This document shows, piece by piece, positions 44,351 to 56,124 of a stretch of DNA of 64,000 nucleotides. The DNA comes from Polydactylus sextarius. Lineage: Eukaryota > Chordata > Actinopteri > Polynemidae. The stretch covers positions 4,091,813-4,155,812 of the forward strand of contig CM028909.1 in the NCBI GenBank assembly GCA_016801845.1, read 5' to 3'. The position numbers and the translations under genes are program-made. A model generated the notes under the pieces. The model was not told where the DNA came from and ran no database searches. It saw only the letters and a list, made by a program, of their open reading frames with translations. Position 1 is the first letter of the stretch. The number at the start of each line of letters is the position of its first letter.

Positions 44351-45530
44351 TATAAAAACTGCATTGTTTCTGCACATAACAGCTTCTTCCAACCAAGAAA
44401 CTTCACTGAACTTCATCTGAATTTTGATGCAAAAGATACTGAGGCTTTATGGTATAAGAGTATTTTGCAAGATACTGTGCATCAAATGTTGGTTTATGTT
44501 ATACAGACACGGACAAATTTGTTGGTACGCATCTGTTCTGTCTATGCCTTTTTCATTTGTTTAATTATATAACGTATTCTGCTGAATCGAAAGCTAATGA
44601 AAAGCAAAATCTGATTTGTTTTAAATACGGAATAAACATAAGAAATTCCATTAAACTTCTTGTTAGCTTTAATGTAAGAGTATCTTTTCCATCCCTATGC
44701 TGCAAAGTTAATGGAGGCTGTTTTACGTTGCATTAAATGTCCTGCTCTGTGTTTTTATACCAGTTTGTACATTATCTTTGTGTGTGGTTGGGGCTTTATG
44801 AGGCTTTATGGCAGAAGAGTATGTTGCAATATACTGTACATCAAATGATGTTTCATATTGTGTATCTATAATTTTATTGGATGTTTTCACGTCAGAAATT
44901 GTTCATCTTGTCTTTCTTGTTTTAATGGTGTCAGGGGATTTTGATGATGTTATTAATACAATCGATCACATTATAGTGACTTTTTCTGTCTGTTCCTCAG
45001 AGAAACCAACGTCTGCTGAAGATGTCAGGTAAGTAAACTTCAGTCTATGAATCAAAGATCTGTGTTCAGTATTTAAGGTTCTATGTCAGTATTTTTGAAA
45101 AGAAATAAAGGTTGGATTCAACGTTTCTGCAGGACTGGGTTATGTTGAAGATACCAGCGGGATCATTACAAAAGGTCCCAACGCCGGCGTTGAGGCTGGA
45201 ATCCGTAATGGGAATGTTGGAGCAGGAGTCACAGCACAGTTGGCCAGTGTCTCAGCCTCTGGAGGTCCTGTGAAGGCCACAGTTGGTCTGTCAGCAGACA
45301 CTGGTGCCAGTATCGGTGCCGATGGTGTTGAGGCCAAGGTTCTGGGAACCGGCATCTCCATCGGTCGCAAAATTGGTTTTTCCGTGTTGGGCACAGGGTT
45401 TGAATTTAAACTGTGGTAGACTGAATCACTGTGTTTCCTGCCTTATATTGCCACAATGAAGCTGGTTTGTAACGTTTGAAATAACCACATTTCTGAATAA
45501 AACTCAGTAGCTGAAATAAAATGTTAAAAC
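44351..45530 (+). pseudogene. Second Gly-rich gene copy with three deletions
   Basis: TATAAAA at 44351, then an exon 1 like copy 1 but with the donor lost (ACTTCACTGAACTTCATCTG replaces the GAGGTAAGC junction). Exon 2 is intact (45001-45028, ATG at 45022, GTAAGT donor). Intron 2 then passes directly into exon 3 sequence at 45111: about 270 bp, including the acceptor and the first 62 bases of exon 3, are gone. The remaining 309 coding bases (45111-45419, stop 45417-45419) appear identical to copy 1, and the 3' UTR differs by one base before a further deletion at about 45504. Without an acceptor, intron retention gives a stop five codons in. I judge it a pseudogene, unless a weak AAAG acceptor at 45110 is used. 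The perfect coding match implies very recent duplication or gene conversion. Confidence 0.75.
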
Positions 45531-46309
45531 AAAAAGAAGACTGGAAAGATTTTGTTTCTGTCTCTGTTTTTTAATGTTCAGCTGCTTATATTTAAAACAT
45601 AAAGCTGGTCCTTATAAGAACATATGGCAGCACAAAACGTAATCATCATTATCAAAGACACTCATCTGCAGCAGAAGTCACATTGCATGATATTAACCAA
45701 ACTGCTATTGTTTAACCCAGGGCTCTCAAGTTAACACATTGTTTATTTATGTATCAACTGTGTCTCAGGATGCACAGACCTGCAGTAAAATATTACAACA
45801 ATCTGTGATCAGTATAAGAAAAACAATCAGTAGCTGAAATAAAATTTTAAAACAAACAGGAAACTAGCTAGTTTCCAGCTGTTCACTAACTTTTTAGCCT
45901 GGTGTATTACCCTGTTGAGGGGTTCATGTAGGTACGGCGGTGAGCAGAACCCGGAGCTGGGGACGCTACCACCCACCATGATGAGTTGTCAGCAAAAACA
46001 TGCAGCGTCCAATCACGTGGCGCCTTGTTAGCAGCAGCAGCGCGGTGTCGTGTCCGTGTTCCTGCCAGAGATCTCACGTGATTATGGTGAAATGGCGACT
46101 CTTGTCAGTGAAGACTGTGATGAAGATGCCCATGGACGTTGGACATAATAAGCCTCCTAAGCCAGACATGAACATTTTTCAGATTAAAGCCTGAATGAAG
46201 TGATTTATCATCCCAACATGGACCTTAGAGACCTGTTGATAGGCCTGAACTACATCTAGTAGTTCATTTTCATTTTTTATTTCCAGTCTCCATAAAAACT
46301 TTATTATTC

Positions 46310-46342
<33 letters not shown>

Positions 46343-46569
46343 TCATTTCATTGTAAAAAATTCACTTGGTACTGGGTTTTGAAGGAAAATAAAAATTATT
46401 ATGTATTATTTACAACAGTACTAAGATGCTTAGTTTAGCTGTTACAGCCCGCTTAACCCATTCTTTTTTTACCACCATCACTAACGTTGGGTATATTATC
46501 CCTGATATAATATACCAAGAAAACAAATATGTTTCAATACAACGATAGACAGCAAATTGAAGAAATCTT
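45531..46569. other. No gene seen; (AT)n at 46315-46343
   Basis: A GC-richer stretch at 45905-46160 has an open frame (46000-46194) without a recognised domain. An AT dinucleotide run lies at 46315-46343. Confidence 0.4.
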
Positions 46570-46660
46570 TGCCAGTGGTCTCCCACGTCTCCAGGAGTTA
46601 AACCCAGGACCTTCTTGCTGTGAGGCAACGGTACTAATCCCTGTGTTGTGCTGCCCTGAT
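46570..46660 (-). mobile_element. tRNA-like dispersed repeat fragment
   Basis: On the minus strand, GGGCAGCACAACACAGGGAT, TTGCCTCACAGCAAGAAGGT and CCTGGGTTTAACTCCTGG form the common fish repeat head with A- and B-box-like words. It lies in a ~290-bp insertion (46450-46738) that is absent from the otherwise matching DNA downstream of gene B (compare 53110-53125). Confidence 0.55.
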
Positions 46661-46941
46661 GCCAGGTGCCTGAATCCACCCAAAAAGTACTTTACTCTAA
46701 ATCACTAACATCAGCTGACCTAGCAAATCACCTAAGGTTAACATTAAGGAAACACTGTCCAGAAAAAAGTCGAACTGCAGGAATAAAAATTCAACTTTGT
46801 GCTGTCACACAGTAACACAACAGAAATAAACTTAGTTAGATTTAGAACAAAATCAGTAAAATGAGCTAATTGCAAACAAAATATTCAAAGTATTTTTTTT
46901 TCCTCCGGGTGATGTCTCTTGTCGTGCTACAAAGTCCAGTT

Positions 46942-49900
46942 TTAACTACAGACAGTATCCTGTGTGTTGTGTGTTAATGTGCAGTAGGTTTGGTCATTGT
47001 CCCTGGTTGATAGATCGAGGCTCTGGTAGATGGAGGCTGGTTGACAGTCATCATAGGTGACCTGAAGACAAAGAAAACATAACTGATTTGACTGGAAATA
47101 GTGATTTCTCCAGCTGCTATTTAAATCAGTTATAGTGTTTTTGTTGTATGAATTTAAGAGACTTAAAATAAATTATTTTTCTCTCCCCTTCCTCTGAAGG
47201 GGTATAACCTACATGCAAAATAACCAAAAAGACTTGAAAAACAGCTCCTCACTGTGGTTGCCAGGGTGAACTACAGTCAGTCTTTAATAAAACGTTGAGC
47301 AAACGAATCATAACAATCCACTGCAGTGGGAGTGTGTCCAGTTGGTGAAATTCAGCCTCCCACACAAACCTATTGACATCCAAGTCAACAAGCACAAATG
47401 TCTGACGCATTAAATTTACAGGAACTAGGAACACGTGGGTGCAAACTAAAATATATTTACATGTCTTCGTCACATTGATTGTCTTGGTTGGGCAATGACA
47501 AAAACACTGAAGTGTAATGAACTGTAAGTGTAGGACAACAGGGAGAGTTAGTTAAAGAAAGGAAGTCACCTCCATCTCTGTGGGCTCTGAGTCTCCTCTC
47601 CTGTTCAGACCTGTGCAGCACAAACAGCATCGTTCACTGTTTAACATCAGTTCTTATTAAAAAGATGCAGATAAGGTTGGAGGGTAACTCACCACAGCAG
47701 CTCTTTATCTTTCCTTTATAGAGCAGCAGCAAAACAACAACCAGCAGGAGAACCAGCACCATCAGCAAACACAGAGACAGAACCATGTAGAAAACTAGAT
47801 GAGAGACAGAGGAAGAGAAGACAAAATAATAGCATCTCCTCACTTTATTGTTTCTGTAGAGATGTGACATAATGTTTATACTGTTCATAAACACTACAGA
47901 TCTAACGTACCTGACTGTTCAGTCCAGTGTGGTTTAACAGTGAGTGAAGCTGTGAACAATGAAACAATCACACTCTGACGTTTAGACTCAACATATAAGG
48001 TTGTGTGAAACATCAGCAGCTGACCCATTATAACTTTCTCCATCAAACCTACATTACACCGCAGAAATTGCATAAATATAAACCTGAGATATCCAACCTG
48101 TGTTTTAGATGTGGTATAGAGGAGGGCTTGTTCCTGCACTGCACTTGGTTGTGCACGAAACTTAATACATTCTGGCACAACTTTTTTGACATCATGACAA
48201 AACTTCTAGGACTGAATTTCCCATTAGATCCACAAATCTGTTTGTTAGGAGACTTCACAAAAATTGACGCACAATTAAAAAAGACCCAAAAGAATTTTCT
48301 TGCATTGGCCTAGTGCATTGCTAGGAAGTGCATAGCCATTACATGGTCTGACTCCCAGCTCCCTATAGCAAAATGGGTTCTAGAAATGCACAGCTGTATC
48401 CCACTTGAAAAGATCACATATACACTCAGAAATGATTATAACACTTTTGCAGAGATTTGGCAGCCTTATTTGGCCTATATGGACACCCTGCCAACTTCTA
48501 TATTGGACAGGATGTAAAAAAGATAATAGAATCAACAAGCCTTGTGGTCATCAGTGTCAAGTGTTTGTCTAGCCTCTTGTTGTTAGGTTAACCTTTTAGT
48601 TTGGGTGGGTGGGTTAGGGAAGGGGTTCGTAACTATATGTATGTTTTGTTAAGTTGGAAAATTGAAAATAAAATATTCTAAAAAAGAATAATGAAAAAGA
48701 ATGTAGAAAATTCTACAATCCCTACAATAAATTAATATGCGACATAACAAAAAATTGAAATATGTGAAAATATCCCCATAAATCTTAAACACTGGACATT
48801 AAAAACTAATAGTTTACATTAGTAACAAGTTGTGAATCTTCCTGAAGTGGAGTTTAAACTCTGTGTCGTCATTGTGGGGGCTGATGGGACAGATGTTGAC
48901 AGAGGTGAGACAGTCCAGTCTGGTTTAACAGTGAGTGAAGCTTTGAACAATGAAACAATCACACTCTGACGTTTAGACTCAACATATCAGGTTGTGTGAA
49001 ACAACAGCAGCTGTCAGTGAACAGAGAAAGTTTCTTCACACCTCCAGAGACATGAAGGAACATTTCTATGACTTTTAGTAGAAACTCACCGTCTTCGACT
49101 TTGATCTCAACATTCACAGATAAAAATCCTAAGACAAGTGTATCCAAACCACATCTGTAGTGTCCTGAGTCAGACTTGGTCAGCTCTGTGATGGTCACAT
49201 AGAGCCGGGTATGTGATAGTAGAAGCACTGCTTTATTATACTGAAGTGTGTATCTGCCACTCTGAGCTCTGTCTCGCTGTGTTTCAATGAGAATGTCTTT
49301 TCCTTCACATTTGTCCTTACAGAACAACGCCTTCCTTCCAGGTACGTCAAATGTGCATCTAACTGTGATGTTTCCTCCTTCAGTTCCTTCATAGAGTCTT
49401 TGTGCATCAATGAGACCGATGTCACCGTCCTGCAGAGCTGTCGAATAGATAGAAGTCAAATAGATATTTTCATCTTTAGGCTGCAGCATCTTACTAAGAT
49501 TTCTATTACAGTCAAACAAGAAGTTTATTCATTTTGGTTTCTGTCACCATTCAATGTTTAACATGTCATTTTAGAATTACCATCAGTTTACATTTATTCA
49601 AAGTGATTTACGAAGACAGTGGCACATGTGAGGGGACAACATGAGAAGTACTGCAGCCCAGACTGATACTTTGGGTATAGGAGTGAAGAGAGATTAATCT
49701 TGTTGAGTACAGAGAGGGATCAAACCTGGAGAAATTTCCTGAAAGTATCAGTAAGATGCCGTGTTGATGATAATAGGACATATGCTCAGTTTGCTGCCAG
49801 TGTAGAAGGTTAACTAACTAACCAGCCCAGTGTTGGAGCATCTGTTAGAGGGAAAGATTTGTCTTTAAATGAAGCTGAAGTTCATCCAGGAAGACTATCT

Positions 49901-51482
49901 TTGTGCATGTCCACCAAGTCATTTGTGCAGTTCTGCTACCTGTACCATCCCTTACAAGCAGTAAAGTTTTAAAAGTGTCATCACTCTCTCTGCTGTCATT
50001 TCAGTACCATGTATATGAGCCGTATCAAGTTTGACCGTCTTGTTTTTCACGACCAACGTCGTCTGCTCTTGACTGGTTGGAAGAAAAACCTGCAGCCACA
50101 TGGACCTTTGTGGAATAGTTTGCCCACCCCTGCTCAACAGCATCTCTGCCAGTTCTTCGTCTCCATTTCCTGTATCAAGGCTGTGTTGTCGTCTTCTACT
50201 ATTCATGGTCTATAGCAGTGATTCTCAACTGGTGGGTCACGGCCCAAATCTGGGTCACAGACCTGTTTTTAGTGGGTCATGGGCTTTTGCCTGCAATTTT
50301 TTTAAGTGCCAGTCCGTCCTGTGAGAATTGTCTGTAGGTAAATGAACGTCACTCATTATCTTCGCTGCCGTGTTACCTCCTCCCCTTCAGCACCTCAACC
50401 ATGGATGCCAGTGTCCCTTTAGTCAAGCCACAGATGTCCTGACTTCATCAGAGACCAACCTCAGAACACAGTCCTCATCCTCATGCTCCTTCTCTACCAT
50501 CACCAGTGTCTAGACCCCGGGGAGAAGGAGCCTCTAATCGAACAACCTCTGCACCATGAACCACCTCCATGGTTATCCACGTCCTGCTGGGATCTAAGCA
50601 CCAAAGTTCTTCTTCATGCTAAATTTCATTTTCCAAATCACTCACTCTCTTGTTAGTCTCTCCTGATTGAACTGGGGCTGCAACTGTGATAGCAGTTGCC
50701 CAGAGACGTTAGCTCTGATTATTTTGCTCCTAAAAAGATTAAAATGTAGGATCCTGTTGTAATTTTGCGCCTGAATAATTATCAAGGAAGATGATGCTCT
50801 ATATACCAGATATGTGTGAAAAGATAAACTAGTTGGAAATGAAGCAGTAATTCAGCACCGTGATGGAAACTTCCATTAGTTAATTTCCTCTTTTCTTGTG
50901 AAATATGTTAAACTGGAGGTTTTGATTGTGTCTTTTAACGTATCCACAGCTCTCAGTTCACTCCTGCTCATCTCCAGCTGCTGGAAAATAATAAAAAGCA
51001 AACAGGACAGTTTCCTCTCCTCAGCTCTGAGCTTCATCTACACGTAACTAAACTAATCAGTTTAGCAAACATTAACTTCACATCATTGTCTTGCACATTT
51101 CCTGTATTGTGAAGCAACAAGTGACTCGGCTACAGTCACAGTGAAGCAACACAAACAAAAACGCTAAAGACGACAAAAATAAATATAAAACCTGCTCATC
51201 AGGAAGATTTGATGAAAATAGAAAATGAACATTGTTTCTGGAAAAAATCTCAGAGAAATGTAAACGGTCGAGTTTAAAGAAATGTTCACATAGAGGCTGT
51301 GATTTAGCTTCAGGTTGTAAAACTGATACACAAAGAAATATTGAACCTGCATTGAAACACAAGAGTCCAGACAGGAATGTGATAAAAGTCTGATCATCTG
51401 ATGACAGTAAATTATTGACAATGAATAAAAAGTGAATCTACTCACTGAGAAAGAAGCAGATCAGAATGTGATGAATCTTCAT
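46942..51482 (-). CDS. CD300/pIgR-like receptor gene A (six exons, ~228 aa)
   Basis: Type I membrane receptor of the CMRF35/CD300/polymeric-Ig-receptor group. Exons on the minus strand: 51482-51446 (signal peptide MKIHHILICFFL), 49437-49090 (V-type Ig domain), 47949-47911 (13-codon stalk), 47794-47693 (transmembrane), 47610-47570 and 47061-46942 (tail, TAA stop). All have GT-AG borders and the phases agree, giving 687 coding bases. The Ig domain has GNITVRC and SGHYRCG (canonical Cys pair) plus LFCKDKC, the extra disulfide typical of CD300/pIgR domains. The transmembrane segment VLLLVVVLLLL has no charged residue and is followed by YKGKIK. The tail holds ASIYQSL, which fits the ITIM pattern, and QTYCTL fourteen residues later. 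ITIMs recruit SHP phosphatases; in fish such receptors are on myeloid cells. Gene B is its tandem duplicate. The ligand cannot be read from sequence. Confidence 0.8.
48026..48690 (+). mobile_element. LINE-1/Tx1-like 3' end inside gene A
   Basis: Plus-strand coding remnant with TPQKLHKYKPEISNLCFRCG (about 48056-48115), EEGLFLHCTW and PLDPQICLLGDF (about 48223-48258), which is the C-terminal Cys/His region downstream of RT in L1/Tx1 elements. It ends near 48690 with an A-rich tail. It lies between the two stalk-exon copies of gene A, in antisense to the gene. Confidence 0.7.
48836..48946 (-). pseudogene. Truncated duplicate stalk exon of gene A
   Basis: Matches the first two thirds of gene B's stalk exon (54880-54737): CTTCACTCACTGTTAAACCA, then CACCTCTGTCAACATCTGxC. 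It breaks off after GGAAGATTCACAAC, and the donor CTACAG|GTTCAT found in gene B is missing. Its acceptor reads CAAAG instead of CACAG. It is therefore probably skipped, and the short exon at 47949-47911 used instead. Confidence 0.65.
49560..51445. other. Gene A intron 1 and hAT-like remnants
   Basis: Holds a short fragment at about 49580-49620 (ACATTTATTCAAAGTGATTT) found at many fish repeats, and at 49980-50340 a block with TGGAATAGTTTGCCCACCCC and CAGTGATTCTCAACTGGTGG (50216), which resembles hAT-type termini. No exon is recognisable. Confidence 0.45.
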
Positions 51483-51561
51483 GTTTCAGGCTCTGTTGGT
51501 TAATTCAGATGAGTCGTCCTCCTTCACTGACAAACACAGGATCTCTCACTTCTCTAAATGA

Positions 51562-51584
51562 CACACACACACACACACACACAC
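51562..51584 (-). repeat. (AC)n microsatellite 80 bp upstream of gene A
   Basis: AC run directly behind the 5' flank that genes A and B share (TCCTTCACTGACAAACACAG compared with TCCTTCAATGACAAACCAGG). The run is placed where gene B has a gypsy LTR instead. Confidence 0.85.
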
Positions 51585-52555
51585 TCCTCCCCTCTGTTAC
51601 AAACAAGCTGATCTATGAGCTGATATTAGTCACATCTTTACTTCATCAACACATTTCTGTTATTGAGTCCTCTAAAACTTTTTGTGTTAAAATAAGTGAA
51701 AATGTCAGAATCATGTTGCTTCTTTAAGGTTGTCTAGTGTTGGTATCATCAACAGAAAAATACAGAATATAAACAAAAGACAAAACTCCTCAGGTTCATG
51801 TTTTCTTATGAGAAAACTGTTACACTCGTGTCTCAGACGTCGTGGACCGTTACAACCTGCTGATTGTTGCACTGTTGAAACTCAGAGCTGAGAAAACACA
51901 AATTATATTTCAACAAAGCTTCACTGAAGGCTCTGCTGTGAATTACAAATAAATAACAAATTCAGTTCCTTTAAGAAAAAAGACACAAAAAATAAAGAAT
52001 GAATAAATAAATGACAAGAAAACCCAGTGATGATATGATAATAATAATGTAGTTAAAAATAAATAAACTTTTACCTCAGTATTGTGGTTCTTTTATTATA
52101 TTGTACATTCAGGAGGACTTTAAGGTCCAACGCATTCAGTCAAGCCCTCATCATTTAGCAGGGTTTAATTTGTCACATTCACAAAGATTTTGAAAATAAA
52201 ACAATGTGGAAGTGAACCACAGTATTCAGGATACGTGACTGAGTAATCTAACCAAATACGTCTCAAATTACATTTTAGGGCAAGAAGTCTGTAATCACTG
52301 GTGCAATACATTTTAAAAGTAACTTTTCCAACACTGCATTTGTTTTATATTTTCACATATTTTCAATTTGACATTACTTTGTAGAAATCTGTTTTCAGTT
52401 TGGGAATAAAAAGATTAAGATTAAAAATCAACCATTAATCAAAGTGAAGACTTTTTACAGGTTCCGTATTTTCTTGTTCTGGTGAAGACTTTCTGATTTA
52501 TTCCTATATTAATGTCAAAGTTGTGGCAGTATTGCACTTCCTCCTCAGACATAAG
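51585..52555. other. Intergenic, no gene seen
   Basis: Nonrepetitive AT-rich DNA between gene A and the Gly-rich 3' UTR remnant. Confidence 0.4.
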
Positions 52556-52745
52556 GCTGAATGACTGTGTTTCCTGTCTTAACTTGCTGTAGTGAAGCTG
52601 GTTTGTAACGTTTGAAATAACCACATTTCTGAATAAAACTTGTCCTGATGTTTCAAATTTCCACTGATGTGTAACATCACTGTTCTGCTTCACTGCTGGT
52701 TTTCTTCTGTTTAAGTGTGTTTTCTCTCACACAGAAAAATCATGG
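52556..52745 (+). pseudogene. Gly-rich gene 3' UTR remnant (third locus)
   Basis: Matches the 3' UTR of the Gly-rich gene at 39042-39230: GGCTGAATGACTGTGTTTCC, GAAGCTGGTTTGTAACGTTT, ACATTTCTGAATAAAACTTG and CACTGATGTGTAACATCACT. No coding sequence remains. Together with the L2 fragment at 52823-52925 it marks an older duplication reaching into the receptor cluster. Confidence 0.8.
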
Positions 52746-52822
52746 CTGTCCTGAAAATCTGAATGTTTCTGGTTGTCTAAAAAACTCAGCCTGACGTCTA
52801 CATGACTAAGCTGCCCTGTCCA

Positions 52823-52925
52823 AAGTGTCCTTATCTCCTAATCAGACCAGGTTTTCCCTAAAAATATTTCCAATTCTAAAACCCACACGGTTGGCTGGAC
52901 ACCACCTTGACAACCAGCAGTTGAA
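52823..52925 (-). mobile_element. L2 ORF1 fragment, paralogous to 40465-40606
   Basis: Same L2 segment in the same orientation as 40465-40606: TCCTAATCAGACCAGGTTTT and GGTTGGCTGGACACCACCTT. Confidence 0.75.
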
Positions 52926-53354
52926 TGATGATGATTGCTCTGTACCACAGAGTATGAGACAAGTTAAACTTTAAACTTTTACTCAAAGTGAAAGATTGTA
53001 ACAAATTCGGAAGGATTTCCTCAAAGTGTCCCTGAGTTATCTTGTTCACGAGAACACAACCGTCCCAGACTCGAGACAAAATACTAGAATTTTGTTTTTT
53101 TCTTTTGCATCTTATCTCTGTTACAGCCCACATAAGGAAACACTGTCCAGAAAAACAACGAAAGAGTCAAACTGAAGGAATGAAAACTTAACTTTGTACA
53201 GTCACATGATGAAACAATAAAAATAAACTTAGTTTTAAGCTAAATCAGTGAAACATAATAATAATAATAATAATTTCAGATGTTAAAAAGCAAACAGGAA
53301 CAAGATATTCTAAGTATTTTTTCTCTCCAGGTGATGATGCTACAAACTCCAGCT

Positions 53355-53574
53355 TCATGTGTGTTGTGTGTGTGTAACTGTGTAGTAGGTTTGGTCATTG
53401 TCCCTGGTTGATGGATCGAGGCTCTGGTAGATGGAGGCTGGTTGACAGTCATCATAGGTGACCTGAAGACAAAAACAACAAACATCAGCTGAGACATTTA
53501 TAGATACAAGTGGTTTTTATTGGTCCAGAAAATCAGACCCAGCGTGTGAACAAAGCAGAGCAGGAAACAACAGT

Positions 53575-53616
<42 letters not shown>

Positions 53617-56063
53617 CTACAGTCACAGCTTCATTTACTCAACTGTTTTATTCTCAAACATATTTTGACTTTAACACGTTGAACTGAATCAAACTCAAAG
53701 CTTTTGGTTTGTTCTTAGTCAAAGTGCAGCAGCAGCATCATAAAGAAGAGAGAGAGTTAGTTAAAGAAAGGAAGTCACCTCCATCTCTGTGGGCTCTGAG
53801 TCTCCTCTCCTGTTCAGACCTGTGCAGCACAAACACCATCGTTCACTGTTTAACATCAGTTCTTATTAAAAAGATGCAGATAAGGTTGGAGGGTAACTCA
53901 CCACAGCAGCTCTTTATCTTTCCTTTATAGAGCAGCAGCAAAACAACAACCAGCAGGAGAACCAGCAACCCCACAGGAACACATACAACCAGAACCAGAC
54001 CTGGATCTGAGACACAATGAAAACACAACAAAGTCTCACTTCATCCTCTCACAGCAAATGTTGCATGAAACTATTTAGAAACCAATGACTCCTGAATTCT
54101 TGTTACATGTTGAAAAAAACATCATCAACATCATGTAGATGTTTGACTTTAGGTTTTAAATCAAACATTAAACTTTCTACATGTTCCTGTCACAACAACT
54201 GTGACATTTAATATGAAATATTCCTCAATGTTGCTGCAGATTGAACAAAATACACTGATGAGTCTGAAATATGAACCAGTATTTGATTAAAAGTTAAAGG
54301 CTGCTACTAAAATAAAAGCCAGATGTGAACTAGTTAGTAACTAGTCAGTAAAGAGAAGAATGATCCTGTATCCTGAGTTTTAGTACAACAGACGTGAACA
54401 TTCAGGTGTCGTCTCATCAGTGACGTCCTGGTGTCTCTTATGTGTCTCTGTCACTGAGGTTGCAGCAAACTGACCCGTAACTCCTCCATCACCAAGTCAG
54501 AGTCTACGGTGGCCTTCAGGGGACATAAAGATGCTCCTACAATCCCCGGCTGCTATGACAGATTCATTTTCCCCATGAATTAATAAAGTCATCAATCTAT
54601 GAACTTATATGCTGACATAACTTGATTCCTAGTTTCAGGTGTTTATACAAAACATGAAATATGTGAAAATATCCCTATAAATCTTAAACACTGGACATTA
54701 AAAACTAATAGTTTAGAACATGTAACATACATGAACCTGTAGTGGTGGTTGTAGAGACGTCTGGTGAAGTCGTGAATCTTCCTGAACTGGAGGTTAAACT
54801 CTGTGTCATTGTCGTGGGGGCTGATGGGTCAGATGTTGACAGAGGTGAGACAGTCCAGTCTGGTTTAACAGTGAGTGAAGCTGTGAACAATGAAACAATC
54901 ACACTCTGACGTTTAGACTCAACATATCAGGTTGTGTGAAACATCAGCAGCTGTCAGTGAACAGAGAAAGTTTCTTCACACCTCCAGAGACATGAAGGAA
55001 CATTTCTATTACTTTTAGTAGAAACTCACCGTTTCTGACTCTGATCTCAACATCATCGTATAAAAGTCCAAACACAGCTCTGTCCAAACCACATCTGTAG
55101 AGTCCTGAGTCAGACTTGGTCAGATTTGTGATGGTCACATATATAAGGGTAGAAGATACTAGAAACGTTCCTTCTACATATTCAATGGTGCGTCTGTTGC
55201 TCTGAGCGATGTCTTGCTGTGTTTCAATGAGAATGTTTTTTCCTTCACATTTATTCTTACAGAACAACCTCCTCTTTCCAGAGAACTTATATGAGCATCT
55301 AACTGTGATGTTTCCTCCTTCAGTTCCTTCATACAGTCTTTGTGCAGTGATGAGACCAATGTCACCGTCCTGCAGAGCTGCTGAAAAGATCAACAATCAG
55401 TTACTGTTCAGTTCACACAACATCCACCACAGTCAAACAGGAATTTGATCCAGTTGTGTTCAGGAGTTCACAATATTTCACAGCAGCAGAGTTGTGTAAA
55501 CAGATAAAGAGTTGAGATGATGTAACTCTTCCTTTAAATGTTTGTTAATGACAGTTTCCTCTTTACTTAGACATTTGTAATTTTGTGTAAAATCACAGAT
55601 CTCAGTTCAAACAACTTCTGCAGTCGTTCATCTACAGCTGCTTCACAAAAAGTTTTCTCTCCTCAGCTCTGAACTTAACTAAACTCACACACTATTGAAT
55701 AAAACAAACATGAAGATTAAACACGTCACATTTTCCTGTCAAATTTGTCTCAGCAACAAACTGAAGTGACAGTCTAACAAATACAAAAAACATAAATATA
55801 AATATATACAAATACACAAACAATATAATATACACAATACATATTGTATACTATAATATATATACTATTATACATATAATAGTATATAAAACCAAATATA
55901 AAACCTGATGTGAAGTAATACAGAAAAAAAACCTTCAGAACAAGACTGATGTCATCTATAAAAATTGTCATTGATCAACTCTAAACCGAGACAACAACTG
56001 TGGTTAAATAAAGGGAGTGTACTCACTGAGATAGAAGCAGATCAGAGCGTGATGGACTTTCAT
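53355..56063 (-). CDS. CD300/pIgR-like receptor gene B (six exons, ~260 aa)
   Basis: Tandem duplicate of gene A. Minus-strand exons: 56063-56027 (signal peptide MKVHHALICFYL), 55377-55030 (V-type Ig, same length as in A), 54880-54737 (48-codon Ser/Thr-rich stalk with SLTSSSGRFTTSPDVSTTTT), 54006-53902 (transmembrane PVGLLVLLLVVVLLLLY), 53819-53779 and 53462-53355 (tail, TGA stop). Borders are GT-AG, phases match, and total coding length is 783 bases. The Ig domain has GNITVRC, LFCKNKC and SGLYRCG, so both the canonical and the CD300-type extra disulfide are possible. The stalk is likely O-glycosylated. The tail has the same ASIYQSL ITIM-like motif, while the second tyrosine motif reads QTYYTV rather than YCTL. 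The transmembrane segment has no charged residue, which argues against DAP12-type pairing and for direct inhibitory signalling. A gypsy LTR lies about 65 bp upstream of the start codon. Confidence 0.85.
53577..53616 (+). repeat. (AC)n microsatellite in gene B
   Basis: About 40 bp of AC in the intron between the last two exons of gene B. Confidence 0.9.
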
Positions 56064-56124
56064 GTTGGATGTTTAACGCTGCCTCTCTTCCTCCTTCAAT
56101 GACAAACCAGGAACTTCTCACTTA

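Noticed and set aside
46000..46194. GC-richer open frame as a small gene
   Set aside because: No domain, no splice context and no poly-A signal at a sensible distance.
48049..48258. Minus-strand frame in gene A region that might be an extra exon
   Set aside because: It is antisense to the LINE-1/Tx1 3' end and has no receptor-like content.
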